Below are positions 16,704-22,128 of a stretch of DNA of 26,348 bases, one piece after another. The notes below the pieces were generated by a model, which did not search any database, was not told where the DNA came from, and was given only the letters and a program-made list of their open reading frames with translations. The first letter of the stretch is position 1. Each line of letters begins with the position of its first letter. The translations under genes were made by a program, and so were the position numbers. This DNA comes from a virus: IMG/VR virus record IMGVR_UViG_3300013132_000223, positions 1 through 26,348 of that record. One strand, written 5' to 3'.

Positions 16704-16732
16704 TATATAACAATTACATAATCCCAGGTCAA
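16704..16732 (-). promoter_or_regulatory. Probable late promoter (leftward)
   Basis: On the minus strand TTGACC (16732-16727) is followed after exactly 17 bp by TATATA (16709-16704), a good vegetative sigma factor match. Transcription would start near 16697 and read the two leader hairpins into the terminase gene. It is the best leftward match in the gap. No copy of the early-region palindrome lies on it, suggesting different control from the early genes. Confidence 0.55.
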
Positions 16733-16832
16733 ACAACCACAAAAAGTTAAAAAACAGATGAACAGCCCCCACGTATCTATCGTTTTTAACACTCTGGGGT
16801 CTTGTGTGGTTATTTGTGGGGAATTAGGTTAG

Positions 16833-16848
16833 TTAGTTAATTAACTAA
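16833..16848. repeat. 16 bp perfect palindrome in the divergent region
   Basis: TTAGTTAATTAACTAA reads the same on both strands. It is close to the skew inversion and may be a protein binding site for a dimeric regulator or an initiator, or a chance AT-rich palindrome. It is unrelated to the CTTTCTATTAGAAAG family. Confidence 0.4.
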
Positions 16849-16951
16849 ACGGCTAAAGTAATTGAATGGTCTGCTAGTTACCTGTCATATTTACTAGGCC
16901 CCGTGTTTGTTTGTTTCTTGGTAATTAGTGGGGGAATGTCCGATATTGTCG

Positions 16952-16984
16952 GGGGGTAGATTCTAGCTCTTACGATTTACCCCC
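16952..16984. repeat. Inverted repeat GGGGGTA / TACCCCC
   Basis: GGGGGTA (16952-16958) and TACCCCC (16978-16984) form a 7 bp GC-rich stem with a 19-base loop. It is unusual in this AT-rich genome and lies just before the early promoter module. It may be a weak terminator, a binding site or an origin hairpin. Confidence 0.4.
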
Positions 16985-17036
16985 TTAGTTTGGTCTGTGA
17001 GGGGTGGCGCGTGGTCGCTCGTGGCATGAGGTGTCG

Positions 17037-17051
17037 CTTTCTATTAGAAAG
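17037..17051. promoter_or_regulatory. Operator-like palindrome, copy 1
   Basis: CTTTCTATTAGAAAG, 7 bp arms around a single T. It ends seven bases before the -35 of the promoter at 17059-17087, upstream of the HTH regulator gene. First of nine copies in the early region. A dimeric repressor or activator site is the simplest reading, and the HTH protein encoded next to it is the obvious candidate binder. Confidence 0.75.
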
Positions 17052-17058
17052 TGTCCTA

Positions 17059-17087
17059 TTGATTGAATGCCATGTCTCGTGTAGTAT
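17059..17087 (+). promoter_or_regulatory. Early promoter for the HTH regulator
   Basis: TTGATT (17059-17064), 17 bp spacer, TAGTAT (17082-17087). The operator palindrome ends seven bases upstream. The same operator, 7 bp gap, TTGATT, 17 bp, -10 arrangement recurs at 17924-17975, which strengthens both. Predicted leader about 95 bases. Confidence 0.6.
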
Positions 17088-17126
17088 TAGATGTATGAGT
17101 GAGACTAATTTATGCCATGCGATAGG

Positions 17127-17168
17127 CCAAAAGGTTTCTTTTGGTTTATCGGGTGAAACTAGTCACCC
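17127..17168 (+). promoter_or_regulatory. Tandem hairpins in the early regulator leader
   Basis: CCAAAAG / CTTTTGG (17127-17133 and 17138-17144, 4-base loop) is followed at once by GGGTGA / TCACCC (17151-17156 and 17163-17168, 6-base loop). Both lie between the promoter and the regulator ATG at 17188. They may control translation or mRNA decay; the layout mirrors the paired hairpins of the late leader. Confidence 0.45.
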
Positions 17169-17187
17169 TCTAAAGAAAGATGAGAAT

Positions 17188-17763
17188 ATGAGTAAGACAG
17201 AAGAAAGACCCGTAATCGAATTGACTCACGAGAAAGTCGTGCAATTAGTGAGTGAATTAGAGAATGGCTACAAGGTAATAGATGAGACTAATGCCAAAAC
17301 TAAAGATGAGATTAAGAAACTAAAGGACGCTAGACGCGTGGTTTCAAAGTCTGTCTTTGGTCGAGTTCCAATGGCCTCATTTATGGTCTCTGAGGCTGTT
17401 GCTAAAGGGATTACATCTATTAAGAAAGTTAGTGATGATTCGGGCGTATCAATTAGCACAATTAGTAGATATGAATGGATAGGCACTACTCTCTCCAATG
17501 TCGGACTAACCAAGACATCTGAGAAACTAGCCACTAAATCACTAAATCTCTTAATCGGGGGTGTCTTGAAAAAACAGGACATGCTTAGTGTTCGAGATGT
17601 CGAGTCTTGGAAGCAAATGATTCAAGATAAGACATTTAAATTACCTAGTGCCCCGAACATCAATAGTGTTTGTGAGGCCATAGGTAACGGCTCTTATGAC
17701 AAACATCTAAACGATATTGAAACAGCCATTTCAACTCGTAGAAAAGTAATGGTGAAAGCGTAA
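17188..17763 (+). CDS. HTH DNA-binding early regulator
   Basis: 191 residues from the ATG at 17188. The N-terminal half is a charged helical region (VVQLVSELENGYKV, KDEIKKLKDARR). Residues about 75-99 (KKVSDDSGVSISTISRYEWI) form a helix-turn-helix, with GVS as the turn and ISTISRYE as the recognition helix. The C-terminal third has no recognised fold. The frame extends upstream to 16990, but that part holds an operator, a promoter and two hairpins and has odd composition, so the downstream ATG is preferred. First gene of the rightward module, followed by a strong terminator, so it forms its own transcription unit. It is the best candidate to bind the repeated palindrome. Repressor versus activator cannot be told. 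Confidence 0.75.
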   Translation: MSKTEERPVIELTHEKVVQLVSELENGYKVIDETNAKTKDEIKKLKDARRVVSKSVFGRVPMASFMVSEAVAKGITSIKKVSDDSGVSISTISRYEWIGTTLSNVGLTKTSEKLATKSLNLLIGGVLKKQDMLSVRDVESWKQMIQDKTFKLPSAPNINSVCEAIGNGSYDKHLNDIETAISTRRKVMVKA

Positions 17764-17778
17764 ATCACCATTCACAAG

Positions 17779-17816
17779 ATAAGCCCTCACGATATCGTGG
17801 GGGCTTATTCTTTTGT
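17779..17816 (+). terminator. Rho-independent terminator after the HTH regulator
   Basis: ATAAGCCCTCACGAT (17779-17793) pairs with ATCGTGGGGGCTTAT (17794-17808), with one G-T wobble and the central GATATC as tight loop, followed by TCTTTT. It is the strongest terminator in the window and isolates the regulator from the following early operon. Confidence 0.85.
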
Positions 17817-17820
17817 GCTC

Positions 17821-17837
17821 ACTTTCTATTAGAAAGT
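17821..17837. promoter_or_regulatory. Operator-like palindrome, copy 2
   Basis: ACTTTCTATTAGAAAGT, a perfect 17 bp palindrome with a single central T, immediately after the regulator terminator. No convincing promoter hexamers sit at the standard distance from this copy. It may act together with copy 3, 103 bp away. Confidence 0.7.
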
Positions 17838-17923
17838 AAAAAATTATTGAGTTGTTCAATTTTCTGAACCTGTTGTTGCTCGTTGCTGTTTTTTAATCCT
17901 GTTGCTGTTCGTTGTTGTTTTCT

Positions 17924-17940
17924 ACTTTCTGATAGAAAAT
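17924..17940. promoter_or_regulatory. Operator-like palindrome, copy 3 (imperfect)
   Basis: ACTTTCTGATAGAAAAT keeps the TTTCT and AGAAA half-sites but differs at the centre and right end. It has the same 7 bp spacing to a TTGATT -35 box as copy 1. It precedes the promoter of the second early transcription unit. Just upstream (17870-17920) is an imperfect GTTGCTGTT repeat tract. Confidence 0.65.
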
Positions 17941-17946
17941 AGTCTA

Positions 17947-17975
17947 TTGATTTGGGGGTAGGTTTGTGGTATACT
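17947..17975 (+). promoter_or_regulatory. Early promoter for the small-protein operon
   Basis: TTGATT (17947-17952), 17 bp spacer, TATACT (17970-17975). The spacing to the operator is identical to that at 17037-17087. Transcription would start near 17982, about 20 bases before the ATG at 18003. Confidence 0.7.
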
Positions 17976-18002
17976 TGTAGTATCAAGTGAAAGGATAATG
18001 TG

Positions 18003-18224
18003 ATGAGGAAAAATATTCCCACGCGAAAGATTATTCGCACACGCTCTATTGCGTTTGCGCCTAATCGTAGTAAAGCATTACGCAATGAGGCTCATTCAGT
18101 TGTGCCTAAGTGTGGTCGTGCTAAGCAATCCTACGACCCTCAAAGACGCCTACAATTTTGGTTAAAACAGGTGTCTTTATCTGACGAGTTACTTTCTATT
18201 AGAAAGTTACAAAACAATGTATAG
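18003..18224 (+). CDS. 73-residue basic early protein
   Basis: Starts MRKNIPTRKIIRTRSIAFAP from the ATG at 18003, with AAAGGA seven bases upstream; a GTG directly before it (18000) is an alternative start. Arg/Lys-rich N-terminus, then KCGRAKQSYDPQRRLQFWLK. The C-terminal codons LLSIRKL are written over operator copy 4 (18191-18207), so binding site and coding sequence coincide. No family recognised. First gene after a strong early promoter, so it could be a host-takeover or regulatory protein; this is inference. Confidence 0.55.
   Translation: MRKNIPTRKIIRTRSIAFAPNRSKALRNEAHSVVPKCGRAKQSYDPQRRLQFWLKQVSLSDELLSIRKLQNNV
18191..18207. promoter_or_regulatory. Operator-like palindrome, copy 4, inside a gene end
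   Basis: ACTTTCTATTAGAAAGT, the perfect 17 bp form, within the last codons of the 73-residue gene and ten bases before the next ATG (18217). No good promoter match is adjacent, so here it may block elongation or act in the RNA as a hairpin near the ribosome binding region. Confidence 0.65.
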
Positions 18225-18417
18225 TGGTAATGAGGGTAACAAGTTAGTTGATATTCAATTGATTTGGACTCGTGTTGATAAGTCCGAACATTGGTATAAC
18301 AATTATCTAATGAAATGTCAGTGGTGTGAGTGGCGTTACATTGCAGACAATTTTGACACTATTCGTAATGTTATCGAGAAACACCTGAAAGGGGTGCATG
18401 AAAGTAATGCAAAGTAA
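18217..18417 (+). CDS. 66-residue protein with a C2H2-type zinc-finger pattern
   Basis: Begins MYSGNEGNKLVDIQLIWTRV. Cys34 and Cys37 (KCQWCEW), then His56 and His61 (EKHLKGVH), give C-x2-C-x18-H-x4-H, a plausible single zinc finger. The WTRV..SEHWYNNYLMKC stretch precedes it. The start overlaps the end of the 73-residue gene by eight bases. The role is unknown; small zinc-finger proteins in actinophage early regions are usually uncharacterised. Confidence 0.65.
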   Translation: MYSGNEGNKLVDIQLIWTRVDKSEHWYNNYLMKCQWCEWRYIADNFDTIRNVIEKHLKGVHESNAK

Positions 18418-18763
18418 TAAACGAAATGTTGCTCGCAAGAGAGCATTTTACAAGTTGAGGGACAAGTATCCTAAACAATACCAAAAGTTTTATTTGGAGG
18501 AGTTGGCTGTGCTTGACCTGAAACCTAGAAAGTCAAAAAGAAAACCTGTCAAGGAAACAAATGTTGCCCCTGAACAGGTTGAAAAAATAATTGCTGAGCG
18601 CATGATGACAACAGAATATCTTGGTGCGCTTATGCAAGAAGGTGTGGTTTCTAACAGAAAGTTAGATATTGATATCGAACCTGTTGATGTCACACTTGAT
18701 GAAAATTATTCACCACTCTGGGATAAGAGTGCGTGGATATTCAAAGATGAGAAAGGAGAATAA
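18398..18763 (+). CDS. 121-residue hypothetical early protein
   Basis: Starts MKVMQSNKRNVARKRAFYKL, preceded by AAAGGGG, overlapping the previous gene by 20 bases; a second ATG at 18407 is possible but has a poorer ribosome site. The first half is basic and helical (ARKRAFYKLRDKYPKQYQKF), the middle Lys/Pro-rich, and the second half acidic (DIDIEPVDVTLDENYS). The N-terminal part recalls small actinophage proteins with R.K.A...L...YP..Y, of unknown function. A degenerate operator copy lies within the codons for SNRKL. Confidence 0.6.
   Translation: MKVMQSNKRNVARKRAFYKLRDKYPKQYQKFYLEELAVLDLKPRKSKRKPVKETNVAPEQVEKIIAERMMTTEYLGALMQEGVVSNRKLDIDIEPVDVTLDENYSPLWDKSAWIFKDEKGE
18646..18662. promoter_or_regulatory. 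Degenerate operator-like palindrome, copy 5, inside coding sequence
   Basis: GGTTTCTAACAGAAAGT retains TTTCT and AGAAAGT half-sites with a changed centre. It lies inside the 121-residue gene. It may be a weak site or a coincidence; it is the least certain member of the family. Confidence 0.35.
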
Positions 18764-18838
18764 ATGTATTGGGGCGATTGGTTGGCAATAGCATTGCTTT
18801 TGTCAGCAGTAAGTGCTTTACTAATTTGGAAAAGATAA
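18764..18838 (+). CDS. 24-residue single-span membrane micro-protein
   Basis: The frame encodes MYWGDWLAIALLLSAV... ending LLIWKR. Nearly the whole protein is one hydrophobic helix flanked by Trp residues and a basic C-terminus. It begins one base after the upstream stop, with GAAAGGAG as an ideal ribosome site, and ends just before the next ribosome site. Function unknown. Short membrane peptides of phages can act on host membrane enzymes, which is only a possibility here. Confidence 0.5.
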   Translation: MYWGDWLAIALLLSAVSALLIWKR

Positions 18839-18850
18839 GGAGAAAGAATA

Positions 18851-19072
18851 ATGGAAAGCAATACAATAGAAATGAAGATAAGTCATGACGGCTATCGTAA
18901 TATGGCTGGAATGTTTATCTGCAATGTCCTTGAGAATGTTAAAACTCGCAAGGATTGGACTATACAAGATGCGTCATTCTTACTACTAGGTGCAATGAAA
19001 ATTGCTCGTGGTCTGCCAGATGACGAATTTGCTCTATTGATTTCTTCAATAGATAAAAGGTATAATGGTTAG
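18851..19072 (+). CDS. 73-residue hypothetical early protein
   Basis: Starts MESNTIEMKISHDGYRNMAG with AAGGAG eight bases before the ATG. The remainder (FICNVLENVKTRKDWTIQDA, then LLLGAMKIARGLPDDEFALL) looks like a compact helical protein. No family recognised. The last codons overlap a strong promoter match (19037-19066) for the following amidoligase gene. Confidence 0.55.
   Translation: MESNTIEMKISHDGYRNMAGMFICNVLENVKTRKDWTIQDASFLLLGAMKIARGLPDDEFALLISSIDKRYNG
19037..19066 (+). promoter_or_regulatory. Promoter for the amidoligase cassette
   Basis: TTGATT (19037-19042), 18 bp spacer, perfect TATAAT (19061-19066), inside the 3' end of the previous gene. Operator copy 6 begins 12 bases after the -10, covering the expected start of transcription, a classical repressor position. 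Confidence 0.65.
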
Positions 19073-19078
19073 TAACAC

Positions 19079-19095
19079 ATTTTCTATTAGAAAGG
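19079..19095. promoter_or_regulatory. Operator-like palindrome, copy 6
   Basis: ATTTTCTATTAGAAAGG contains the TTTCTATTAGAAA core. It lies between the TATAAT promoter and the amidoligase ATG at 19102. It leaves only GGTAG as a weak ribosome site before the ATG, so a bound protein would also cover the 5' end of the message-coding DNA. Confidence 0.7.
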
Positions 19096-19101
19096 TAGAT
19101 T

Positions 19102-20247
19102 ATGGAAACCGAAGTGCCAGAACCAGAAGCACAAGAAACTTGTGAAGGTTGTGGTTTAACAGAAAGCGATAGTGGTTGTGATATAATCACTCTTGATGAG
19201 GGTTTATATTGCACCGATTGCTTGCGTTGCTGTGATGCTTGCAACGAGTATTACAGACACAAAAGTGATACTCATTGGTTTGACAGCATTTGTGGTGATT
19301 GCCAAGGTGACCACTTTGAATGCAGTTCATGTAACAAGGTGTATCACTTTGATGACAGCATAAGTTCAACAGACACACAAGAAACTTTGTGTTCACGCTG
19401 TGCTGACATGTATTGGACATATTGTAGTGAATGCAACGAATGGTATGAAGATTACAACCATAATGATGAGTGTGATGACGCTTATCGTGAAGGCATCAAC
19501 GACTACTCGTTCAAACCTACACCAATATTTCACTACCAGCCTGAGAAACCGAGCAAAACCTTTTTCGGTTTAGAGTTAGAAGTTGAGGCTGTTCATGAAA
19601 CTATCAGTGCAGGTGTAGATATCGTTCGCAAATATGCTGACGATAATTTGCTGTATCTCAAAAGTGATGGCAGTTTAAGTGACGGCTTCGAGATTGTCAC
19701 TCATCCTATGACTCACGATTGGGCTATGGAAAAGTTCCCTTGGGAGATGATAGAGAGACTACGCAGAGCAGGTTACAGGTCTTGGGACACTGACACTTGT
19801 GGTTTGCATGTGCATGCTTCTCGCACCTCATTTGTTGACAGGTCACACTTGTGGAAGTGGACTTATCTTATCAACAAAAACTCTGACGAGTGTATCAAAT
19901 TGGCTGGCCGTCATAGTCACTATGCACAATTCTATGGTGTCAAACCGACTAGCGATATTGTGTTACGCAAGTCTATGCCACGAGAAAGATATGTGGCTAT
20001 CAACTTACACCCTAGACACACCGTTGAGGTGCGCATATTCAAGGGTTCGTTACGCATACCGAGAGTTAAGACAGCACTAGATTTCATGCAGTCGTCTATC
20101 GAGTTTGCTAACAAGTTGACAATCAAAGAGGCAAGTAGTGGTCAGACTTGGTCTATGTTCAAAGATTATGTCGGCGAGCATAGTAGCAGGTTTGAGAACT
20201 TATACTTGCGTCTCAACGCAGATAAACTAACTGATTCATTGAGTTAG
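19102..20247 (+). CDS. Amidoligase (COOH-NH2 ligase) with N-terminal zinc-binding clusters
   Basis: 381 residues. Residues 1-130 carry many CxxC pairs (14/17, 37/40, 44/47, 64/67, 74/77, 97/100, 108/111), suggesting several zinc ribbons or treble clefs. Residues about 153-340 match the Amidoligase_2 family, a glutamine-synthetase-like fold: FGLELEVE (155-162) with metal-binding Glu158/Glu160, DGSLSDGFEIVTHP (189-202), CGLHVHAS (233-240) and HTVEVRIFKGSL (306-317). Family members use ATP to join a carboxylate to an amine, making amide or peptide bonds. The next gene encodes a glutamine amidotransferase, the partner often seen with this family, so the two probably act together. Substrate unknown. 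It has its own promoter and operator. Confidence 0.82.
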   Translation: METEVPEPEAQETCEGCGLTESDSGCDIITLDEGLYCTDCLRCCDACNEYYRHKSDTHWFDSICGDCQGDHFECSSCNKVYHFDDSISSTDTQETLCSRCADMYWTYCSECNEWYEDYNHNDECDDAYREGINDYSFKPTPIFHYQPEKPSKTFFGLELEVEAVHETISAGVDIVRKYADDNLLYLKSDGSLSDGFEIVTHPMTHDWAMEKFPWEMIERLRRAGYRSWDTDTCGLHVHASRTSFVDRSHLWKWTYLINKNSDECIKLAGRHSHYAQFYGVKPTSDIVLRKSMPRERYVAINLHPRHTVEVRIFKGSLRIPRVKTALDFMQSSIEFANKLTIKEASSGQTWSMFKDYVGEHSSRFENLYLRLNADKLTDSLS

Positions 20248-20262
20248 TTTCTATTAGAAAAC
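20246..20262. promoter_or_regulatory. Operator-like palindrome, copy 7
   Basis: AGTTTCTATTAGAAAAC, core TTTCTATTAGAAA, starts at the stop codon of the amidoligase gene and precedes the AAGGAGAGAG ribosome site of the next gene. No separate promoter is evident. Confidence 0.65.
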
Positions 20263-20282
20263 ACAACAGAAAAGGAGAGAGT

Positions 20283-21128
20283 ATGTGTTTACTTATGGTA
20301 GCAAAACCAAACGCAATGCCAAAAGATGATGACTTGGTTTGCGCTTGTGTTAATAATCCAGACGGGTTCGGTTATGCCGTTCACACTGGTAAAACAATAA
20401 TCACAGGTCGTGGTATGAACCATGATGATGTGATAGATAGGTTTCTTACAACTCGTGAGAAATATATCAATGGTTGGGCAATGTTTCATGCACGCTTCAC
20501 CACACATGGTGAAACTATGAAAGATAATTGTCACCCGTTTCGTGTAGGTGGTAGCCCGAATACTATCCTTGCGCACAACGGTATCCTGAGCAATGTCAGA
20601 ATACCTAATGGTGACAGGCGTTCAGATACTCGCGTGTTCGCTGAGGATTTACTACCTAAACGGCTCAACATCTTGGATAGTAAAAAGAAGTTCAAGAAGT
20701 TAGAGAAGTGGGCTGGTGGTTCTAAAATTGCTGTGTTCAGCACAGACAGGCGATTACAGAAGGCTGTGTATATTGTCAACGAGAAGTTAGGTCACTGGGA
20801 TAATGATGGTTTGTGGTGGTCTAATAGTTCATACAAGCAATACTACTACACCTACACCAAGCCTAAAACTTGGACATCATCTTACGATATAGCCAACGGC
20901 ATTGATAACAAATACATTATCGATGGTGAGGACTTGACAGAGTTTGTTGAGGAAGGTATGGCTTGTAGTTATTGTGGCCATTTCTTTGCCGAACCAGACT
21001 ATTTCCACGGCTATTGTCAGACATGCTGGACTTGTCTAGAATGTCAAGACTTCGAAGAATCTTGTATGTGTTACAGACCAGCATATAAGATTGGTCAAAG
21101 ACAACGCGAATTAGAATACGATTTCTAA
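20283..21128 (+). CDS. Class II glutamine amidotransferase with C-terminal zinc ribbon
   Basis: 281 residues. After Met removal Cys2 would be the N-terminal nucleophile (MCLLMVAKPN). Other class II (Ntn hydrolase) motifs follow in order: NPDGFGYAVH (25-34), HARFTTHGE (69-77), NCHPF (82-86), LAHNGILSN (96-104, oxyanion Asn99/Gly100) and SDTRVF (114-119). It would hydrolyse glutamine to release ammonia for transfer. The C-terminal region has CSYC (228-231), Cys245/248/251/254 and CMC (261-263), a zinc-binding module echoing that of the amidoligase. AAGGAGAGAG precedes the ATG. The pairing with an amidoligase suggests amide formation on a shared substrate. Confidence 0.87.
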   Translation: MCLLMVAKPNAMPKDDDLVCACVNNPDGFGYAVHTGKTIITGRGMNHDDVIDRFLTTREKYINGWAMFHARFTTHGETMKDNCHPFRVGGSPNTILAHNGILSNVRIPNGDRRSDTRVFAEDLLPKRLNILDSKKKFKKLEKWAGGSKIAVFSTDRRLQKAVYIVNEKLGHWDNDGLWWSNSSYKQYYYTYTKPKTWTSSYDIANGIDNKYIIDGEDLTEFVEEGMACSYCGHFFAEPDYFHGYCQTCWTCLECQDFEESCMCYRPAYKIGQRQRELEYDF

Positions 21129-21136
21129 TAGAAAGT
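21120..21136. promoter_or_regulatory. Operator-like palindrome, copy 8, overlapping a stop codon
   Basis: GATTTCTAATAGAAAGT, inverted orientation of the central base (A instead of T). The TAA stop of the amidotransferase gene lies inside it. It sits 11 bases before the next ATG. Confidence 0.65.
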
Positions 21137-21146
21137 GGTGAGATAT

Positions 21147-21212
21147 ATGAAAGACTATTGTGAGGATTGTGGACAACCTGAATGGTTGTGTATCTGTGGA
21201 GGTGATACATGA
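21147..21212 (+). CDS. 21-residue Cys-rich micro-protein
   Basis: MKDYCEDCGQPEWLCICGGD plus Thr. Four cysteines in CxxC and CxC arrangement could bind one zinc ion, a minimal zinc ribbon. GGTGAG lies before the ATG, and its stop overlaps the next start as ATGA. Its motif resembles the C-terminal cluster of the amidotransferase just upstream, so duplication of that module is possible. Confidence 0.5.
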   Translation: MKDYCEDCGQPEWLCICGGDT

Positions 21213-21307
21213 AAACAACATGTGAGGAATGTGGTCGTGTGTTTAATTTATTCGACGACAAAGATGCACAAGAATTAATCTATGGTCACGATTGTGAATC
21301 ATACTGA
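21209..21307 (+). CDS. 32-residue zinc-finger-like micro-protein
   Basis: Begins MKTTCEECGRVFNLFDDKDA and ends YGHDCESY. Cys5, Cys8, His27 and Cys29 could make a CxxC...HxC zinc site. GGAGGTGA lies directly upstream of the ATG, and the start is coupled to the previous gene by ATGA. Function unknown. Confidence 0.55.
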   Translation: MKTTCEECGRVFNLFDDKDAQELIYGHDCESY

Positions 21308-21328
21308 GAAGAAAGAGAGGTGAATAAA

Positions 21329-21493
21329 ATGATAAATGAAAACATTGACCCACGCATGGCAATAGCACAAGTGTTGGGTGAATTAGAAACAGCAGAAGAA
21401 TCTGATGCTTTCATGACAAAGATACAATCTGCTAAGAGTAATGTTGAAGCATATCAAATATGTTTAGACACATTGATGGGGGTAAACAGATGA
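21329..21493 (+). CDS. 54-residue hypothetical early protein
   Basis: Starts MINENIDPRMAIAQVLGELE, all helical by appearance, acidic. GAGAGGTG precedes the ATG. The stop overlaps the next start as ATGA (21490-21493). No family recognised. Confidence 0.55.
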   Translation: MINENIDPRMAIAQVLGELETAEESDAFMTKIQSAKSNVEAYQICLDTLMGVNR

Positions 21494-21624
21494 CATTTGA
21501 CCCTATCACATGCCATGGCCAATCTTGGGGTAACTATTGTGACATATGCGAGCAAGAAGCATATCGTGAATACATCCAAGAAATGGGAGAGGACTACGAT
21601 AATCAAGGGGGTGATGATGAGTAA
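21490..21624 (+). CDS. 44-residue Cys/His small protein
   Basis: Begins MTFDPITCHGQSWGNYCDIC, with Cys8, His9, Cys17 and Cys20 as possible zinc ligands, then an acidic tail ending GGDDE. Coupled at both ends (ATGA upstream, TAATG downstream). Small zinc knuckle of unknown role. Confidence 0.55.
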   Translation: MTFDPITCHGQSWGNYCDICEQEAYREYIQEMGEDYDNQGGDDE

Positions 21625-21830
21625 TGGAATTAGTAGAAAAAATAAACGTGTTTGCTTCTAACTTGTTGACAGAATTTTCTGCTGTTGAAAACGACAGCGA
21701 GTTTATTCTAACATTACAGGAACACGACTTGTATTATGATTTCGATAGGGCAAGTCGCTATCTTGAACACATTAAAGAATACACTTCAGCGTATCTTTAT
21801 GCCTACGATAAGGAGATGAGTAATGCTTGA
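21624..21830 (+). CDS. 68-residue hypothetical early protein
   Basis: Starts MELVEKINVFASNLLTEFSA. Acidic, helical, Tyr-rich at the end (YLEHIKEYTSAYLYAYDKEM). Overlaps the previous gene by one base and WhiB by eight, so it is in the same coupled chain. No family recognised. Confidence 0.55.
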   Translation: MELVEKINVFASNLLTEFSAVENDSEFILTLQEHDLYYDFDRASRYLEHIKEYTSAYLYAYDKEMSNA

Positions 21831-22128
21831 TGTGGTACTGGGTGAGAAAGCAAAGCAAGCCAAATGCTACAATCACCCAGACCCTGACTGGTTTCATATC
21901 CCTGGAAATAATGTGGTCAATAAACATCAGAAACAATTTTGTAATGGTTGTAAAATTATTACTGAATGTTTAGACTATGCGTTAAGGAATGATGTGTCAG
22001 GTGTGTGGGGTGGCACAACAACAGGTGAAAGAAGAACGATGAGAAGAAGTATGGGTATCAGGGTGATACCTATATCGTTGAGGGAGGTAAATGATGGCAC
22101 GGAAGAAGAAAGAGGAAGACGATATTGA
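21823..22128 (+). CDS. whiB: WhiB-family iron-sulfur transcriptional regulator
   Basis: 101 residues. The four family cysteines are at 15, 40, 43 and 49 (C...CNGCKIITEC), which hold a 4Fe-4S cluster, followed by the G(V/I)WGG turn at 60-64 and a basic C-terminal segment (GERRTMRRSMG) that contacts DNA. WhiB proteins bind the primary sigma factor and alter promoter choice, and some also sense nitric oxide or redox state. Phage copies can act in place of or against host WhiB proteins, as shown for WhiBTM4 of a mycobacteriophage. The last about 20 residues overlap the next gene by 38 bases. It is the strongest indicator of an actinobacterial host in the window. Confidence 0.92.
   Translation: MLDVVLGEKAKQAKCYNHPDPDWFHIPGNNVVNKHQKQFCNGCKIITECLDYALRNDVSGVWGGTTTGERRTMRRSMGIRVIPISLREVNDGTEEERGRRY

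Larger units (their letters stand above)
16548..17187. other. Gene-free divergent control region, possible replication origin
   Basis: 640 bases without a credible gene separate the leftward late and rightward early modules. The plus strand is C-rich and G-poor on the left (16681-16740: 18 C, 2 G by my count) and G-rich and C-poor on the right (16801-16860: 16 G, 4 C), so GC skew flips near 16785. The region holds a leftward promoter match, a rightward promoter match, several hairpins, a 16 bp palindrome and one copy of the repeated operator. Divergent promoters plus a skew flip are often seen at phage replication origins, but no iterons were identified. Confidence 0.6.

Noticed and set aside
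16990-17187. Upstream extension of the HTH regulator frame giving a 257-residue protein
   Set aside because: The extension contains an operator copy, a promoter match and two hairpins, and its Cys/Arg-rich composition does not resemble the rest of the protein. The ATG at 17188 is preferred.
17819-18085. 88-codon minus-strand frame in the gap after the regulator
   Set aside because: It runs through two operators and a promoter and into a better supported plus-strand gene; no ribosome site or family match.
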